DNA of 64,000 nt from NCBI RefSeq assembly GCF_009720365.1, contig NZ_WBZD01000016.1:62001-126000 (forward strand), given 5' to 3'. Positions 43,836 through 54,973 of the stretch are shown one piece after another. The position numbers and the translations under genes were made by a program. Source of the stretch: Catellatospora paridis (lineage in GTDB: Bacteria > Actinomycetota > Actinomycetes > Mycobacteriales > Micromonosporaceae). The stretch's first letter is position 1; each line of letters starts with the position of its first letter. The notes under the pieces were generated by a model that was not told the DNA's origin, ran no database searches, and worked only from the letters and a program-made list of their open reading frames with translations.

Positions 43836-43848
43836 TAACGGTCGTTCA
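43836..43848. promoter_or_regulatory. AACG-GT-CGTT element upstream of ilvE
   Basis: TAACGGTCGTTCA, 47 nt upstream of the ilvE start, has the AACG-NN-CGTT core also seen near npdG (27793-27806). Possible TetR-type site; regulator unknown. Confidence 0.3.
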
Positions 43849-43922
43849 ACCCCAGCCCGGCCGATGACCTGGGCAGTTTGTACTCATCCACCCCGGTCAC
43901 CGCACGGACCGGAGCCCTGCGG

Positions 43923-44945
43923 TCATGCTACGAGTACGGATACCCGGTCGCCGACCTCGGCGGTGCGGATCGGCTCGCCGGTGCGTCCGGAGAGCTCGGT
44001 CGCGACGGCCTCTTCGATCTTGCGGGCCTCATCGGGGTGGCCCAGGTGCTCCAGGCACAGCGCCACGGACAGGATCGCCGCCACGGGGTCGGCCTTGCCC
44101 TGGCCCGCGATGTCCGGCGCGGAACCGTGCACCGGCTCGAACATCGACGGATAGGCCCGGGTCGGGTTGATGCAGCCGCTCGCGGCCAGGCCGATGCCAC
44201 CGGTGACGGCGGCCGCGATGTCGGTGAGGATGTCGCCGAACAGGTTGTCGGTGACGATCACGTCGTAGCGCTGGGGGTTGGTCACCATGAACATGGCCGC
44301 CGCGTCGACGTGCTGGTACTCCGTCGCGATGTCCGGGAACTCCTTCGCCACCTCGGCGAAGGTGCGCGCCCACAGGCCGCCCGCGTGGGTCAGCACGTTG
44401 GTCTTGTGCACCATGGTGACCTTGCGGCGGGCCCGGTTGCCGGCCCGCGCGAACGCGTCACGGATCACGCGCTCCACGCCGTGGCGGGTGTTCAGGCTCT
44501 CCTCGGTGGCGATCTCCGCCGGGGTGCCCCGGTGCAGGCCGCCACCGGCGCCCGCGTACAGGCCCTCGGTGCCCTCGCGCACCACCACGAAGTCGATCTC
44601 GCCCGGCTTGACCCCGGCCAGCGGGCCGGTGGTGCCCGGCCACAGCCGCGACGGGCGCAGGTTGACGTACTGGTCGAAGTCGAAGCGGAGCTTCAGCAGC
44701 AGGCCGCGCTCCAGCACGCCCGGCGGCACGGTGGGGTCGCCGACCGCGCCGAGCAGGATCGCGTCGTGCTGGGCCAGCTCGTCGCGCACCGAGTCCGGGA
44801 ACACCTCACCGGTCCGGTGGTAGCGCGCCGCGCCGAGGTCGTACGGCGTCGTCTCCACGCCCGGCAGCACCGCGTCGAGGACCTTGAGCCCCTCCGCCAC
44901 CACCTCGGCGCCGATCCCGTCACCCGCCACGACCGCGATGCGCAT
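43923..44945 (-). CDS. leuB: 3-isopropylmalate dehydrogenase
   Basis: 340 residues, ATG 44945. NAD-dependent oxidation and decarboxylation of 3-isopropylmalate in leucine synthesis. Landmarks: [20 protein letters not shown], the substrate stretch [18 protein letters not shown], and the metal/cofactor site [35 protein letters not shown], then [19 protein letters not shown]. An ATG at 44975 is also in frame; the chosen start matches the family. Confidence 0.97.
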   Translation of the reverse strand: MRIAVVAGDGIGAEVVAEGLKVLDAVLPGVETTPYDLGAARYHRTGEVFPDSVRDELAQHDAILLGAVGDPTVPPGVLERGLLLKLRFDFDQYVNLRPSRLWPGTTGPLAGVKPGEIDFVVVREGTEGLYAGAGGGLHRGTPAEIATEESLNTRHGVERVIRDAFARAGNRARRKVTMVHKTNVLTHAGGLWARTFAEVAKEFPDIATEYQHVDAAAMFMVTNPQRYDVIVTDNLFGDILTDIAAAVTGGIGLAASGCINPTRAYPSMFEPVHGSAPDIAGQGKADPVAAILSVALCLEHLGHPDEARKIEEAVATELSGRTGEPIRTAEVGDRVSVLVA

Positions 44946-45026
44946 GCCAGCCCGCTCCCTACCGCTTCCGCTCATCCCACATGTCTACCGAACGTTAAGC
45001 CCCGCTCCCACCCAACGGTACATCCG

Positions 45027-45041
45027 TTCCAGAATGTGGAA
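45027..45041. promoter_or_regulatory. TTCCA-N5-TGGAA palindrome upstream of leuB
   Basis: TTCCA (45027-45031), GAATG, TGGAA (45037-45041), 82 nt upstream of leuB and just downstream of the GNAT gene. ATGTGGAAT resembles the GTGGGA core near leuC/ndgR, so a joint NdgR-type control is possible but not shown. Confidence 0.35.
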
Positions 45042-45047
45042 TATGCG

Positions 45048-45596
45048 TCACGGGTTGCGGTGGTCGCCGAGCAGGCGGCCGCTACGGATCAGGGGACGCT
45101 TGGACACGCCGCGTACGGCCCGGCCGGGCTCCTCGCCGGGCTGGCTGCTGCGCACGAACAGGGTCACCGTCACCGCCGGCGCGAAGCCGTTGCGCGACAT
45201 CAGCGTGGCCGAGGCGCTGTTGGACGACTCGACGTCGGTCACCACCCGGCTCGCCCCGCCCGCGAACAGCGCCTCGCAGCACGCGTCGACCAGCCGCCCG
45301 GCGATGCCCCGGCCCTGGTATGCCGGATCCACCGCGATCCACTCCAGATAGCCCCAGTCGTCGCGCAGCTCGAACGTCTGCGAGCCGAGCACGAAGCCGA
45401 CCACAATGGTCCCGTCCAGGGCCACCCAGCACGCGCTGTCGCCGCTGTCCAGGTGCTCCGCGACGGCGGTCAGGGACCAGGAGGTGTACGGCTTCACCGT
45501 CGTGTCGAAGACCCGGTAGCCGAGGTCCAGGATCTGTCGCAGGTGCTCCAGGCCGACCGGTGCGATGACTATCTCCGTCTGGGACGACTCACTCAT
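45048..45596 (-). CDS. GNAT family N-acetyltransferase
   Basis: 182 residues, ATG 45596. Acetyl-CoA binding motif A is YLEWIAVDPAYQGRGIAGRLVDACCEALFAGG with the R/Q-x-x-G-x-G/A signature QGRGIAG; motif B is SASATLMSRNGF. Acceptor substrate unknown. Upstream of leuB on the same strand. Confidence 0.85.
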   Translation of the reverse strand: MSESSQTEIVIAPVGLEHLRQILDLGYRVFDTTVKPYTSWSLTAVAEHLDSGDSACWVALDGTIVVGFVLGSQTFELRDDWGYLEWIAVDPAYQGRGIAGRLVDACCEALFAGGASRVVTDVESSNSASATLMSRNGFAPAVTVTLFVRSSQPGEEPGRAVRGVSKRPLIRSGRLLGDHRNP

Positions 45597-45727
45597 GCCG
45601 GAATGCTGCCACGGCCCGGCCCTTCGCAGCCGGATTACGGCCGCCACCAGGCGCGCGACGGCAGTGTGTCCAGCGCTGTGAGATAACTAACCGACCGATC
45701 GTTCTTATTCATTGCTAGCCTGCCGTC
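45597..45727. promoter_or_regulatory. Divergent region with ACCGATCGTT element
   Basis: 131 bp between the GNAT and alpha/beta hydrolase genes. Near the hydrolase start is TAACTAACCGACCGATCGTT, with ACCGATCGTT at 45694-45703 (one change from AACG-NN-CGTT), and TTATTCATT that could serve as -10. Likely TetR-type operator; regulator unknown. Confidence 0.3.
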
Positions 45728-46585
45728 ATGAAGGCAGCGATCCTCGTGACCGGCCGGCTCCTCAACGCCGCAGCCGTCGTCGCCCCGCCACTCGCCCGCC
45801 GCGTCGCGTACGAGCTCTTCTTCCGCCCGGCTGGCCGCGCCGCGGTCCACCACCGCGAGCAGGACGTGCACGCGGCCGCCACGGTCGGACAGGTCGATCT
45901 CGACGGTGTTCAGGTCGCCACCTACCGCTGGGGCGACGGCAGCCGGCCGGTGCTGCTCGTGCACGGCTGGAGTTCGCGCGGCTCCCGCTTCGCGGGCATT
46001 GTCGCCGACCTGCTCGACCGGGGATACAGCCCGGTCACCTTCGACGCGCCCGGCCACGGCGACTCCGGCGGCAGCTCCACGAACCTGCTCCAGTACGAGC
46101 GCATCATGCGCCTGCTGCAGGAACGCCACGGCGACTTCGCGGCGATCGTCGCCCACTCCTTCGGGGTCCCCTGCGCCTTCCACGCGCTGCGCACCGGGCT
46201 GCGCGCCGGTCGCCTGGTCGCGGTCGGTGGTCCGGCCGAGTTCGAGCACCTCATCACCGAGTTCACTCGCCAGCTGCGCCTGCGCCCCGCGCTGGCCGAG
46301 CACCTGCGCGTGCAGTCGGTGCGCGACATCGGCGTCGCCGACCTGTGGCAGCGCTTCTCCAGCACGTTCCAGCCCGAGGCGCTGACGATCCCGCTGCTGA
46401 TCGTGCACGACACCGATGACGACGTCGTCGGCGTCGACCACGCCCGGCGGATGCACGAGGCCTATCCGGGATCGCAGCTGATGATCACGAGCGGCCTGGG
46501 GCACCGCCGGGTCCTCCGCGACCCGCGCATCGTCGGCCCGGTCGGCGCCTTCCTCGACGCCCAGGCACCTGCTTCCACACACTGA
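45728..46585 (+). CDS. Alpha/beta hydrolase
   Basis: 285 residues, ATG 45728. Oxyanion HGW at VLLVHGWSSRG, nucleophile Ser in IVAHSFGVPCAFHAL (G-x-S-x-G as A-H-S-F-G), acid Asp in VHDTDDDVV and His in GLGHRRVL, a complete triad. No lid domain. Substrate unknown. The N-terminal stretch (1-40) is hydrophobic/basic and could associate with the membrane. Confidence 0.82.
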   Translation: MKAAILVTGRLLNAAAVVAPPLARRVAYELFFRPAGRAAVHHREQDVHAAATVGQVDLDGVQVATYRWGDGSRPVLLVHGWSSRGSRFAGIVADLLDRGYSPVTFDAPGHGDSGGSSTNLLQYERIMRLLQERHGDFAAIVAHSFGVPCAFHALRTGLRAGRLVAVGGPAEFEHLITEFTRQLRLRPALAEHLRVQSVRDIGVADLWQRFSSTFQPEALTIPLLIVHDTDDDVVGVDHARRMHEAYPGSQLMITSGLGHRRVLRDPRIVGPVGAFLDAQAPASTH

Positions 46586-46683
46586 GGAACCGGCCGCACG
46601 ACCAGGCACGTTCAGTCCTGAACCGGGACCGCATGGCGATCATCGTGACGGGTCACCGCAAGCTACCGGCATCCGTCATGCAG

Positions 46684-46721
46684 TCGGCCCGGTGAGCTGC
46701 GGCAACAGCTCACCGGGCCGA
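46684..46721. terminator. Perfect 16-bp hairpin between hydrolase and serA
   Basis: TCGGCCCGGTGAGCTG (46684-46699) and CAGCTCACCGGGCCGA (46706-46721) pair perfectly with loop CGGCAA, between convergent genes ending 46585 and 46857. No U-tract; probably a bidirectional terminator. A shorter GTGTCC/GGACAC repeat (46796-46812) is nearer serA. Confidence 0.6.
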
Positions 46722-46856
46722 TCGTGCTCGTCTGGCTGCTCGTCACCCGCTTCGGCAGGGGTCACCCGAAGACCCGTCCCGGACGTGCGACGAACGTGTC
46801 CGCAGTGGACACCTGTGCAGGTTACCCAGCGAACAACACGCTATGCAAGCGCGTGC

Positions 46857-48458
46857 TCACTCTTCGGTGAGATCCACCGCGCTGACCGACACCGCACCGA
46901 TGTTCTCGGCGGCCCGCTGCAGCAGGTCCGCCGCGACCGGCGAATCGACGGTCAGCGTCATCAGCGCCTCGCCACCGGCCTCGCGCCGGGCCACCTGCAT
47001 CGCCGCGATGTTCACGCCCACCGCGCCGAGCACGGTGCCGACCGCGCCGACCACACCCGGCCGGTCCTGGTAGCGGAAGAACAGCAGGTTGCCGTCGGCG
47101 TCCAGCTCCAGGTCGAAACCGTCCAGTTCGGTCAGCTTGATCTGCTCGCGCAGGCCGTGCGTGACGACAGCCCCGGCGACCGAGACGGTGCGCCCGTCCG
47201 GCAGCGCGCCGCGTACCGTCACCAGGTTCTTGTGCTCGTTGGCCTCGGGGTTGGTGGTCAGGTCGATCTCGACCCCGCGGTCGGCCGCGATCAGCGGCGC
47301 GTTGACATAGGTGACCTGCTCCTCGACGATCGCGCTGAACAGGCCCTTGCTGGCAGCCAGCTTCAGCACCGACACGTCGTGCTGGTTCACGATCTCGCCG
47401 CGCACCTCGACGGTGACCCCGGCGGCCACGCCGCCCGCGACGGCCGTGAAGACCTTGCCCAGCTTCTCCGCCAGCGGCAGCAGCGGCCGCACCTCCTCGG
47501 CGACCACGCCACCGGCCTGCACGTTGACCGCGTCCGGCACGAACTCGCCCTGCAGGGCCAGCTTCACGCTCTTGGCCACGGCCAGACCGGCCTTGTCCTG
47601 CGCCTCGTTCGTGGACGCGCCCAGGTGCGGCGTGGCGACCACGTTGTCGAACGCGAACAGCGGCGAGGTGGTGCACGGCTCCTTGAGGTACACGTCGATG
47701 CCGGCGCCGGCGACCCGGCCCTCGGCCAGCGCCTCGGCCAGCGCGTCCTCGTCGATCAGCCCACCGCGCGCGGCGTTGATGATCCGCACGTCGGGCTTGA
47801 CGAGCTGGAGCTCCTTCGCGCCGATCAGGCCGACGGTCTCCGGGGTCTTCGGCAGGTGGATCGAGATGAAGTCGCTCTCGCGCAGCAGCTCCTCCAGGCC
47901 GACCAGGCGTACGCCCAGCTGGGCCGCACGGGCCGGCTGCACGTAGGGGTCGTACGCGATCAGGCGGGTGCCGAACGCGGCGATGCGCTGCGCGAACAGC
48001 ACGCCGATGCGGCCCAGGCCGACCACGCCGACGGTCTTGCCCTGCAGCTCGACGCCGGTGTACTTCGAGCGCTTCCACTCGCCGTTCTTCAGCGCCGAAG
48101 ACGCCGAGGCGGTGTTGCGGGCGACGGCCAGCAGCAGTGCGATGGCCTGCTCGGCGGCCGAGACGATGTTGGACGTCGGCGCGTTGACCACCATCACGCC
48201 ACGGGCGGTGGCAGCGGGCACCTCGACGTTGTCCAGGCCCACGCCCGCGCGGGCGACGACCTTCAGACGCGGCGCGGCGGCGATGGCCTCGGCGTTGATC
48301 TGGGTGGCACTGCGCACGATCACGGCGTCGGCATCGGCCAGCGCGGCAAGCAGTGCCGCCCGGTCCGTGCCGTCGACGTGACGTACGTCGAAGTCGTGCG
48401 CCAGCACGTCGAGCGCGGCGGGAGCGAGTTCTTCGGCAATGAGAACGACGGGAGTCAC
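46857..48458 (-). CDS. serA: D-3-phosphoglycerate dehydrogenase
   Basis: 533 residues, GTG 48458 (VTPVVLIAEEL) with GAGG 8 nt upstream; GTG 48470 is the alternative. First step of serine synthesis. NAD-binding VGVVGLGRIGVLFAQRIAAFG; catalytic TPHLGASTNEAQD; RHV region VRSATQINAEAI. C-terminal ASB and ACT domains are present (RYQDRPGVVGAVGTVLGAVGVN), the long actinobacterial type. ACT implies serine feedback. Confidence 0.96.
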   Translation of the reverse strand: MTPVVLIAEELAPAALDVLAHDFDVRHVDGTDRAALLAALADADAVIVRSATQINAEAIAAAPRLKVVARAGVGLDNVEVPAATARGVMVVNAPTSNIVSAAEQAIALLLAVARNTASASSALKNGEWKRSKYTGVELQGKTVGVVGLGRIGVLFAQRIAAFGTRLIAYDPYVQPARAAQLGVRLVGLEELLRESDFISIHLPKTPETVGLIGAKELQLVKPDVRIINAARGGLIDEDALAEALAEGRVAGAGIDVYLKEPCTTSPLFAFDNVVATPHLGASTNEAQDKAGLAVAKSVKLALQGEFVPDAVNVQAGGVVAEEVRPLLPLAEKLGKVFTAVAGGVAAGVTVEVRGEIVNQHDVSVLKLAASKGLFSAIVEEQVTYVNAPLIAADRGVEIDLTTNPEANEHKNLVTVRGALPDGRTVSVAGAVVTHGLREQIKLTELDGFDLELDADGNLLFFRYQDRPGVVGAVGTVLGAVGVNIAAMQVARREAGGEALMTLTVDSPVAADLLQRAAENIGAVSVSAVDLTEE

Positions 48459-48780
48459 AGCTTGCCTCACGGAGAGAGTTGGATGACTTCAGCCCGGATC
48501 GCCGCACTGCGTGTCGGGCCCTACCCCCGCGATGCTACGGGCTGACGGGGGCTTCGCATGTCGAAGCCACCGCGTGACGGTACTCACGTTCGTGCTGCTC
48601 AGTCCGTTTCCGGCCGTCTCTGGAACCGGTCAAGAACACAGCGCGCGGGCCGGAGAGCGCTGACCGGGCGAAACGACATGATCAGAAAAAACCGGGCCGT
48701 GCCCAGGGATCGCCTGGGCACGGCCCGGTAAGCCCGGCCGCATGGTTGCGCGGCCGGACACCTATGGGAGAGGAAAGTCT
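48459..48780. other. 322-bp intergenic region serA-ilvC
   Basis: No credible gene. It holds the serA upstream region and, at 48691-48729, the ilvC terminator. GC is similar to the flanks. Short reading frames here have no ribosome site. Confidence 0.6.
48691..48729 (-). terminator. ilvC terminator
   Basis: ACCGGGCCGTGCCCAGG (48691-48707) pairs with CCTGGGCACGGCCCGGT (48713-48729), loop GATCG, followed on the reverse strand by TTTTTCTGAT. A classic intrinsic terminator 50 nt after the ilvC stop. Confidence 0.85.
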
Positions 48781-49932
<1,152 letters not shown>

Positions 49933-50451
49933 TCAGGCGGCCAGGCGCAGGGCCGGGTTGGCGGTGATGCTGCGGGAGCCGCGCCCGATGGCGACCAGGC
50001 CCGACTGCACCATCTCCTTGATGCCGTACGGCTCCAGGTCGCGCAGCAGCGCGTCGAGCTTCTCCGCGGTGCCGGTCGCCTCGATGGTGAGCGCGTCGGG
50101 GGCCACGTCCACGACCTTGGCCCGGAACAGCTCCACGGTCTCCAGCACCTGCGAGCGCACCGGACGGTCGGCCCGGACCTTCACCAGCAGGAGTTCGCGC
50201 TGCACCGCGGTGCTGGGCTCCAGCTCCACGATCTTCAGCACGTTGACCAGCTTGTTGAGCTGCTTGGTGACCTGCTCCAGCGGCTGCTCGTCGGCGTTGA
50301 CGACGACCGTGATGCGGGAGACCTCGGGGTGTTCGGTCTCCCCCACCGCCAGCGAGTCGATGTTGAACCCGCGCCGCGAGAACAGCCCCGCCACGCGCGC
50401 CAGCACACCGGGCTTGTTCTCCACGAGCACAGACAATGTGTGCTTACTCAT
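49933..50451 (-). CDS. ilvN: Acetolactate synthase small (regulatory) subunit
   Basis: 172 residues, ATG 50451. N-terminal ACT domain TLSVLVENKPGVLARVAGLFSRRGFNIDSL, then RITVVVNADEQPLEQV and a C-terminal ALS_ss_C domain ALTIEATGTAEKLDALLRDLEPYG. Confers valine feedback on IlvB. Lies between ilvB and ilvC on the same strand. Confidence 0.97.
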   Translation of the reverse strand: MSKHTLSVLVENKPGVLARVAGLFSRRGFNIDSLAVGETEHPEVSRITVVVNADEQPLEQVTKQLNKLVNVLKIVELEPSTAVQRELLLVKVRADRPVRSQVLETVELFRAKVVDVAPDALTIEATGTAEKLDALLRDLEPYGIKEMVQSGLVAIGRGSRSITANPALRLAA

Positions 50452-50526
50452 GCGTCCGCTCCACTTCGCTCCGCGGCCACCTGAGTCGAACTGAGCTTCA
50501 TGATTCCCTCGCTGCGCTCGGTCATG

Positions 50527-52347
50527 TCAGAGGTCATCCTCGTCGAAGGTCGGGCGGACGCCCCGGGCGAACTGGATCTCGTCGTTGCTGGTGCCGGCGG
50601 CGACCATCGGCCACACCATGGCGTCCTTGCCCACCACGAAGTCGATGACCACGGGCGCGTCGTTGATCGCCATGGCGGCCTCGATGGTCTTGTCGACGTC
50701 CTCGGCCGACTCACAGCGCATGCCGATGCAGCCCAGGGCCTCCGCGAGCTTCACGAAGTCGGGGATGCGGTGCTTGTGCGTGCCCAGGTCGGTGTTGGAG
50801 TAACGCGAGTCGTAGAACAGCGTCTGCCACTGCCGGACCATGCCCAGGTTGCCGTTGTTGATGACGGCCACCTTGATCGGGATACCCTCCAGGGCGCAGG
50901 TGGCCAGCTCCTGATTGGTCATCTGGAAGCAGCCGTCGCCGTCGATCGCCCACACCACCGCGTCGGGCCGGGCCACCTTGGCGCCCATCGCGGCCGGGAC
51001 CGCGTAGCCCATGGTGCCCAGGCCGCCGGAGTTGAGCCAGGTGGCCGGCTTCTCGTACGAGATGAACTGGCTGGCCCACATCTGGTGCTGGCCCACACCC
51101 GCCACGTAGACCGCGTCCGGACCGGCGATCTCGCCCAGCCGCTTGATCACGTACTGCGGGGCGAGCGTGCCGTCCTCCGGCTCCTCCCAGCCCAGCGGGT
51201 AACGGGTGCGCAGGTCGTTGAGCTGGGCCCACCACTCCTCGCGGGCCGGGTGGGTCTCGGCCTTCAGCGCCGCGATCAGCTCCTCGAGCACGTGCTTGAC
51301 GTCGCCCACGATCGGCACGTCCGCGTGGCGGTTCTTGCCGATCTCGGCCGGGTCGATGTCGGCGTGGATGACCTGGGCATCGGGTGCGAAGCTGTCCAGT
51401 TTGCCGGTCACCCGGTCGTCGAAGCGCGCGCCCAGGGTGATCAGCAGATCGCTGCGCTGCAACGCGTACACCGCCGACACCGTGCCGTGCATGCCGGGCA
51501 TGCCGACGTGCTGGGTGTGTGAGTCGGGGAACGCACCCCGGGCCATCAGCGTGGTCACCACGGGGATGCCGGTCAGCTCGGCCAGCTCCCGTAGCGCCTC
51601 GGTGGCCTGCGCCTTGAGCACGCCGCCGCCGACGTACAGCACCGGGCGCCTTGCCGCCATGATCAGGCGGGCCGCCTCCCGGATCTGCTTGCCGTGCGGG
51701 TGCAGGGTCGGCCGGTAGCCCGGCAGGTCCAGCGCCGGCGGCCAGCTGAACGTGGTCTGCGCCTGCAGCACGTCCTTGGGGATGTCGACCAGGACCGGGC
51801 CGGGCCGGCCGGTGGCGGCCAGGTGGAACGCCTCGGCCAGCACCCGGGGCAGGTCGTCGGGGGACTGCACCAGGAAGTTGTGCTTGGTGATGGGCAGCGT
51901 GATGCCCTGGATGTCCGCCTCCTGGAAGGCGTCGGTGCCGATGGCCGGGCGGGCCACCTGACCGGTGATCGCCACCAGCGGCACCGAGTCCATGTAGGCG
52001 TCCGCGATGGGCGTGACCAGGTTCGTCGCGCCAGGGCCCGACGTCGCCATGCACACGCCGACCTTGCCGGTGGCCTGGGCGTATCCGGTCGCGGCGTGCC
52101 CGCCGCCCTGCTCGTGGCGGACCAGGATGTGGCGCAGCTTCGAGTCGAACAGCGGATCGTACGCGGGCAGGATGGCGCCGCCGGGAATGCCGAAGACCAC
52201 CTCTACCCCGAGCGCCTCCAGCGACTTGACGAGGCTCTGCGCACCGGTGGCCGCAACGGGGGCGGTCTGGGCGCTGGTGGCGGCGGGGGGCGCTGATCGT
52301 TGCGCCGCGGCCCGCTGGGCCAGTGACTCCGGGCTGGGTCTAGTCAT
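50527..52347 (-). CDS. ilvB: Acetolactate synthase large (catalytic) subunit
   Basis: 606 residues, ATG 52347. Condenses pyruvate with pyruvate or 2-ketobutyrate. TPP glutamate in [23 protein letters not shown]/Mg motif [22 protein letters not shown] region in [31 protein letters not shown]. An N-terminal Ala/Thr-rich segment (residues 10-35) precedes the fold. Attenuator hairpins lie upstream. Confidence 0.97.
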   Translation of the reverse strand: MTRPSPESLAQRAAAQRSAPPAATSAQTAPVAATGAQSLVKSLEALGVEVVFGIPGGAILPAYDPLFDSKLRHILVRHEQGGGHAATGYAQATGKVGVCMATSGPGATNLVTPIADAYMDSVPLVAITGQVARPAIGTDAFQEADIQGITLPITKHNFLVQSPDDLPRVLAEAFHLAATGRPGPVLVDIPKDVLQAQTTFSWPPALDLPGYRPTLHPHGKQIREAARLIMAARRPVLYVGGGVLKAQATEALRELAELTGIPVVTTLMARGAFPDSHTQHVGMPGMHGTVSAVYALQRSDLLITLGARFDDRVTGKLDSFAPDAQVIHADIDPAEIGKNRHADVPIVGDVKHVLEELIAALKAETHPAREEWWAQLNDLRTRYPLGWEEPEDGTLAPQYVIKRLGEIAGPDAVYVAGVGQHQMWASQFISYEKPATWLNSGGLGTMGYAVPAAMGAKVARPDAVVWAIDGDGCFQMTNQELATCALEGIPIKVAVINNGNLGMVRQWQTLFYDSRYSNTDLGTHKHRIPDFVKLAEALGCIGMRCESAEDVDKTIEAAMAINDAPVVIDFVVGKDAMVWPMVAAGTSNDEIQFARGVRPTFDEDDL

Positions 52348-52394
52348 TTTCCGATCACCTTTGGCATCTGGAAGGTCTCAGGGCGTCCGGCCAA

Positions 52395-52428
52395 CAAAAA
52401 AGCCCTCGTGCAAAGTTCGCACGGGGGC
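52395..52428 (-). terminator. ilvB attenuator terminator hairpin
   Basis: GCCCTCGTGC (52402-52411) pairs with GCACGGGGGC (52419-52428), and on the reverse strand TTTTTT follows (52401-52396). It sits 48 nt upstream of ilvB in the leader; intrinsic terminator within the mRNA leader. Confidence 0.75.
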
Positions 52429-52429
52429 C

Positions 52430-52459
52430 AGCGCACTCTCGCTCAGTGGAGAGTGCGCT
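52430..52459 (-). promoter_or_regulatory. ilvB leader pause/antitermination hairpin
   Basis: AGCGCACTCTC (52430-52440) and GAGAGTGCGCT (52449-52459) form an 11-bp perfect stem, beginning at the stop codon of the leader peptide on the reverse strand, as expected for ribosome-dependent attenuation. Confidence 0.65.
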
Positions 52460-52497
52460 CAGGTAAGTACTCGGGCGGACGGCCGAGAGGTCGACAT
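52459..52497 (-). CDS. ilvB leader peptide
   Basis: A 12-residue peptide, MSTSRPSARVLT, with Val-Leu-Thr codons (GTA CTT ACC) just before the stop. The following RNA folds into two hairpins, the second an intrinsic terminator before ilvB. Actinobacterial ilvB leaders of this kind are known; the Shine-Dalgarno here is weak. Confidence 0.55.
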   Translation of the reverse strand: MSTSRPSARVLT

Positions 52498-52528
52498 GGG
52501 CTCAGCTTGACGCATCTCAGCCGCTGAG

Positions 52529-54973
52529 TCAACTGCTCCCGGATGTTGGGACGACCGTGTCGTGGCGCGCCGCTGAGCTGCCGCTCGTCTCGCCGGCGCG
52601 AACCGGTGAGAGCCCGTTGAGCGGTTGCCCCAGCGGCAACGACTTAGCTGGTGAGACGCCGTTTCCGGGAGCCGTTTGGGTGCTCGGGAGCATCTTGGTC
52701 GGTGGCGCGCCGTTGCCCGCGGACGTCGTGCTCGGCAGCGGGCGGGTCGGTGCGGCCGGGAGGGCTTTGGGGCCGCCGTTGGACGACGCCAGCCTCGCCT
52801 CCAGATGCTCGGCGGGCACGCCCATGCCGAACAACTGCCCCTGCCCGTACGGACACCCGGTCGCCTCGACCAGGCGGCGGTGGTGCGGCTCGCTGATGCC
52901 CTCGGCGATCACCTGCAGGCCGAGGCGCTGCCCGAGGCGCACCGCCACGTCCACCATCGGCGCACCCGGCCCGTGGTCGGACGGCGCGTCGATGACCAGG
53001 TCACGGTCGATCTTGAGGATGTCCACCGGCATCTGGCGCAGCTGTCCCAGCGAGGAGTAGCCCGCGCCGAAGTCGTCCAGGGCGATGCGCAGGCCCAGCG
53101 CGCGGAGCGCGGCCAGAGTGCGCCGGAACTCGTCCAGGTCGGTGGCCACGGCGTGCTCGGTCACCTCCAGCACCAGCCGCGACGGCGGCACCCGGTGCTT
53201 GCGCAGCACCTCCTTGACTCCGGTGACGTACTTGGTGGAGTGCAGCTCCCGCGGGGAGATGTTCACCGACACCCAGACGTCGTAGCCCTCCTGCACCCAG
53301 CGCGACAGCTGTCGGCAGGCCTGGTCCAGCACCCACGCCCCCAGCACCTCGATCTGGCCGGTCTCCTCGGCGATCGGGATGAACTCCAGCGGGCCGACCG
53401 CGCCCAGCTCCGGGTGATTCCAGCGGATCAGGGCCTCCGCGCCGACCGGGCGGGTCGACGGCAGGGCCACCACCGGCTGGTAGGCCAGCGACAGCTCCTG
53501 GCGCTCGATGGCACCGCGCAGCTCGTGCTCGATCGCGGTGCGGCGGCGCAGCTGCTTGTCGTACACCTCGTCGTAGAGCTCGACCCGGTTCTTGCCGCGC
53601 TGCTTGGCGGCGCGCAGTGCCAGGTCGGCGTTGCGCAGCAGGGTGGGGATGTCGTCGGCGGCCCCGCATCCGGCCAGGCCGATGCTGGCGGACAGGAAGA
53701 TGTCGGCGGCACCGTGGTGGTAGGGCCGGGACAGCACGGACAGCAGGCGCGTGGCGACCTTGCCCGCCTCGCCGGGCCGGCTCCACATCAGCACCGCGAA
53801 CTCGTCGCCGCCCAGCCGCGCCGCGAGATCGCCGGGGCGCAGGTTGAGCCGCAGCCGCTGGCCGACCTCGATCAGCACCGCGTCGCCCGCGTCGTGGCCG
53901 CGCATGTCGTTGACGTTCTTGAAGCCGTCCAGGTCCAGCGTGAGCAGCACGCAGGGCGGGCCGCCCGCCGCGTCGAGATACATGGTGCGCAGCAGCCCGC
54001 GCCGGTTGGCCAGGCCGGTCAGCGGGTCGGTGTGGGCCAGCTCCCGGAAGTGCGACTCGCTGTCGGCCAGCCGGTTGTTGGCCCGCCGCACGTCGACCAC
54101 GGCCAGGTACTGCCGGCCGACCATGAACAGGCCGTTGACGATGCCGACCAGGGCGGTGACCGGCTCGATCCCCATGCCCCGGCTGTAGCCGAGCACGACC
54201 ACCAGGGAGATCGTCACCACCGGCGCCAGGCCTGCGGCCAGGCCCGAACTCGGCGACACCGACTCGGAGTCGCTGGCCCGCGGCGGTGGCGGCGGCCCGA
54301 TGAACCACAGGGCCGCGCCGGTCGGCACGGCGGCCGCTCCCACCAGCACCACCAGCGGTGCGCCGTAGCAGGCGCCCCCGGCGATGGTGGTCATGCCGAC
54401 GGCCATCAGCCCGGCACCGATGCAGTGCCGCAGCAGCGGCCCCCGCCGCAGCTGGGCGCGCACCACCAGCACCGCGCTCAACCCCAGCACCGCGCAGCAC
54501 AGCACCGTGGCCACCAGCACCGGCACGCAGGCACCCGGCAGCGCGTGATGCCCGCCGGGCTTCTCCGGCGCCAGCACGAAGGTCCAGGCCACGATGAACA
54601 GGCCCGACGCCACCATCAGCGACTCGAGCATCAGCCGCAGCCGGGCGCCGTCGCCCACCACCTGATCGGTGATCTCCAGGAGCGCGGCCACCAGCAGCAG
54701 CGCCGCGATCGAGGCGGGCAGGCCGAGCAGGCCGCCGAGCACCATCCGGCTGCTCATCCGGTCCACCCAGCCGTCCGGCCAGCCGGCCGTGTGCACCCAG
54801 GCGATCGGGGCGGCGAGGGCGAACACCATCAGCGCACCGGCGCTGAGCCGGTTCGCGCGGACGACCAGGCCGTGCTGGTCGACCAGCCGATTCGTCGCCA
54901 GTGCCCAGACCACAGGCACAGCGGTCAACACGCTCGCCAGTACGGCTATCGCGAGCCCCGGGGGGAGGTCCAC
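52529..54973 (-). CDS. Membrane GGDEF-EAL protein (cyclic di-GMP turnover)
   Basis: 814 residues, GTG 54973 (VDLPPGLAIAVLASV). About eight or nine TM helices fill the first ~300 residues. Then a GGDEF domain with HTDPLTGLANRRGLL and intact RLGGDEFAVL, and an EAL domain with AEALIRWNHPELGAVGP, SVNISPRELHS and DDFGAGYSSLGQL. Both catalytic motifs look active, so cyclase, phosphodiesterase or both are possible. A C-terminal Pro/Ser-rich tail (about 65 residues) ends the protein. Divergent from ilvD. Confidence 0.9.
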   Translation of the reverse strand: MDLPPGLAIAVLASVLTAVPVVWALATNRLVDQHGLVVRANRLSAGALMVFALAAPIAWVHTAGWPDGWVDRMSSRMVLGGLLGLPASIAALLLVAALLEITDQVVGDGARLRLMLESLMVASGLFIVAWTFVLAPEKPGGHHALPGACVPVLVATVLCCAVLGLSAVLVVRAQLRRGPLLRHCIGAGLMAVGMTTIAGGACYGAPLVVLVGAAAVPTGAALWFIGPPPPPRASDSESVSPSSGLAAGLAPVVTISLVVVLGYSRGMGIEPVTALVGIVNGLFMVGRQYLAVVDVRRANNRLADSESHFRELAHTDPLTGLANRRGLLRTMYLDAAGGPPCVLLTLDLDGFKNVNDMRGHDAGDAVLIEVGQRLRLNLRPGDLAARLGGDEFAVLMWSRPGEAGKVATRLLSVLSRPYHHGAADIFLSASIGLAGCGAADDIPTLLRNADLALRAAKQRGKNRVELYDEVYDKQLRRRTAIEHELRGAIERQELSLAYQPVVALPSTRPVGAEALIRWNHPELGAVGPLEFIPIAEETGQIEVLGAWVLDQACRQLSRWVQEGYDVWVSVNISPRELHSTKYVTGVKEVLRKHRVPPSRLVLEVTEHAVATDLDEFRRTLAALRALGLRIALDDFGAGYSSLGQLRQMPVDILKIDRDLVIDAPSDHGPGAPMVDVAVRLGQRLGLQVIAEGISEPHHRRLVEATGCPYGQGQLFGMGVPAEHLEARLASSNGGPKALPAAPTRPLPSTTSAGNGAPPTKMLPSTQTAPGNGVSPAKSLPLGQPLNGLSPVRAGETSGSSAARHDTVVPTSGSS

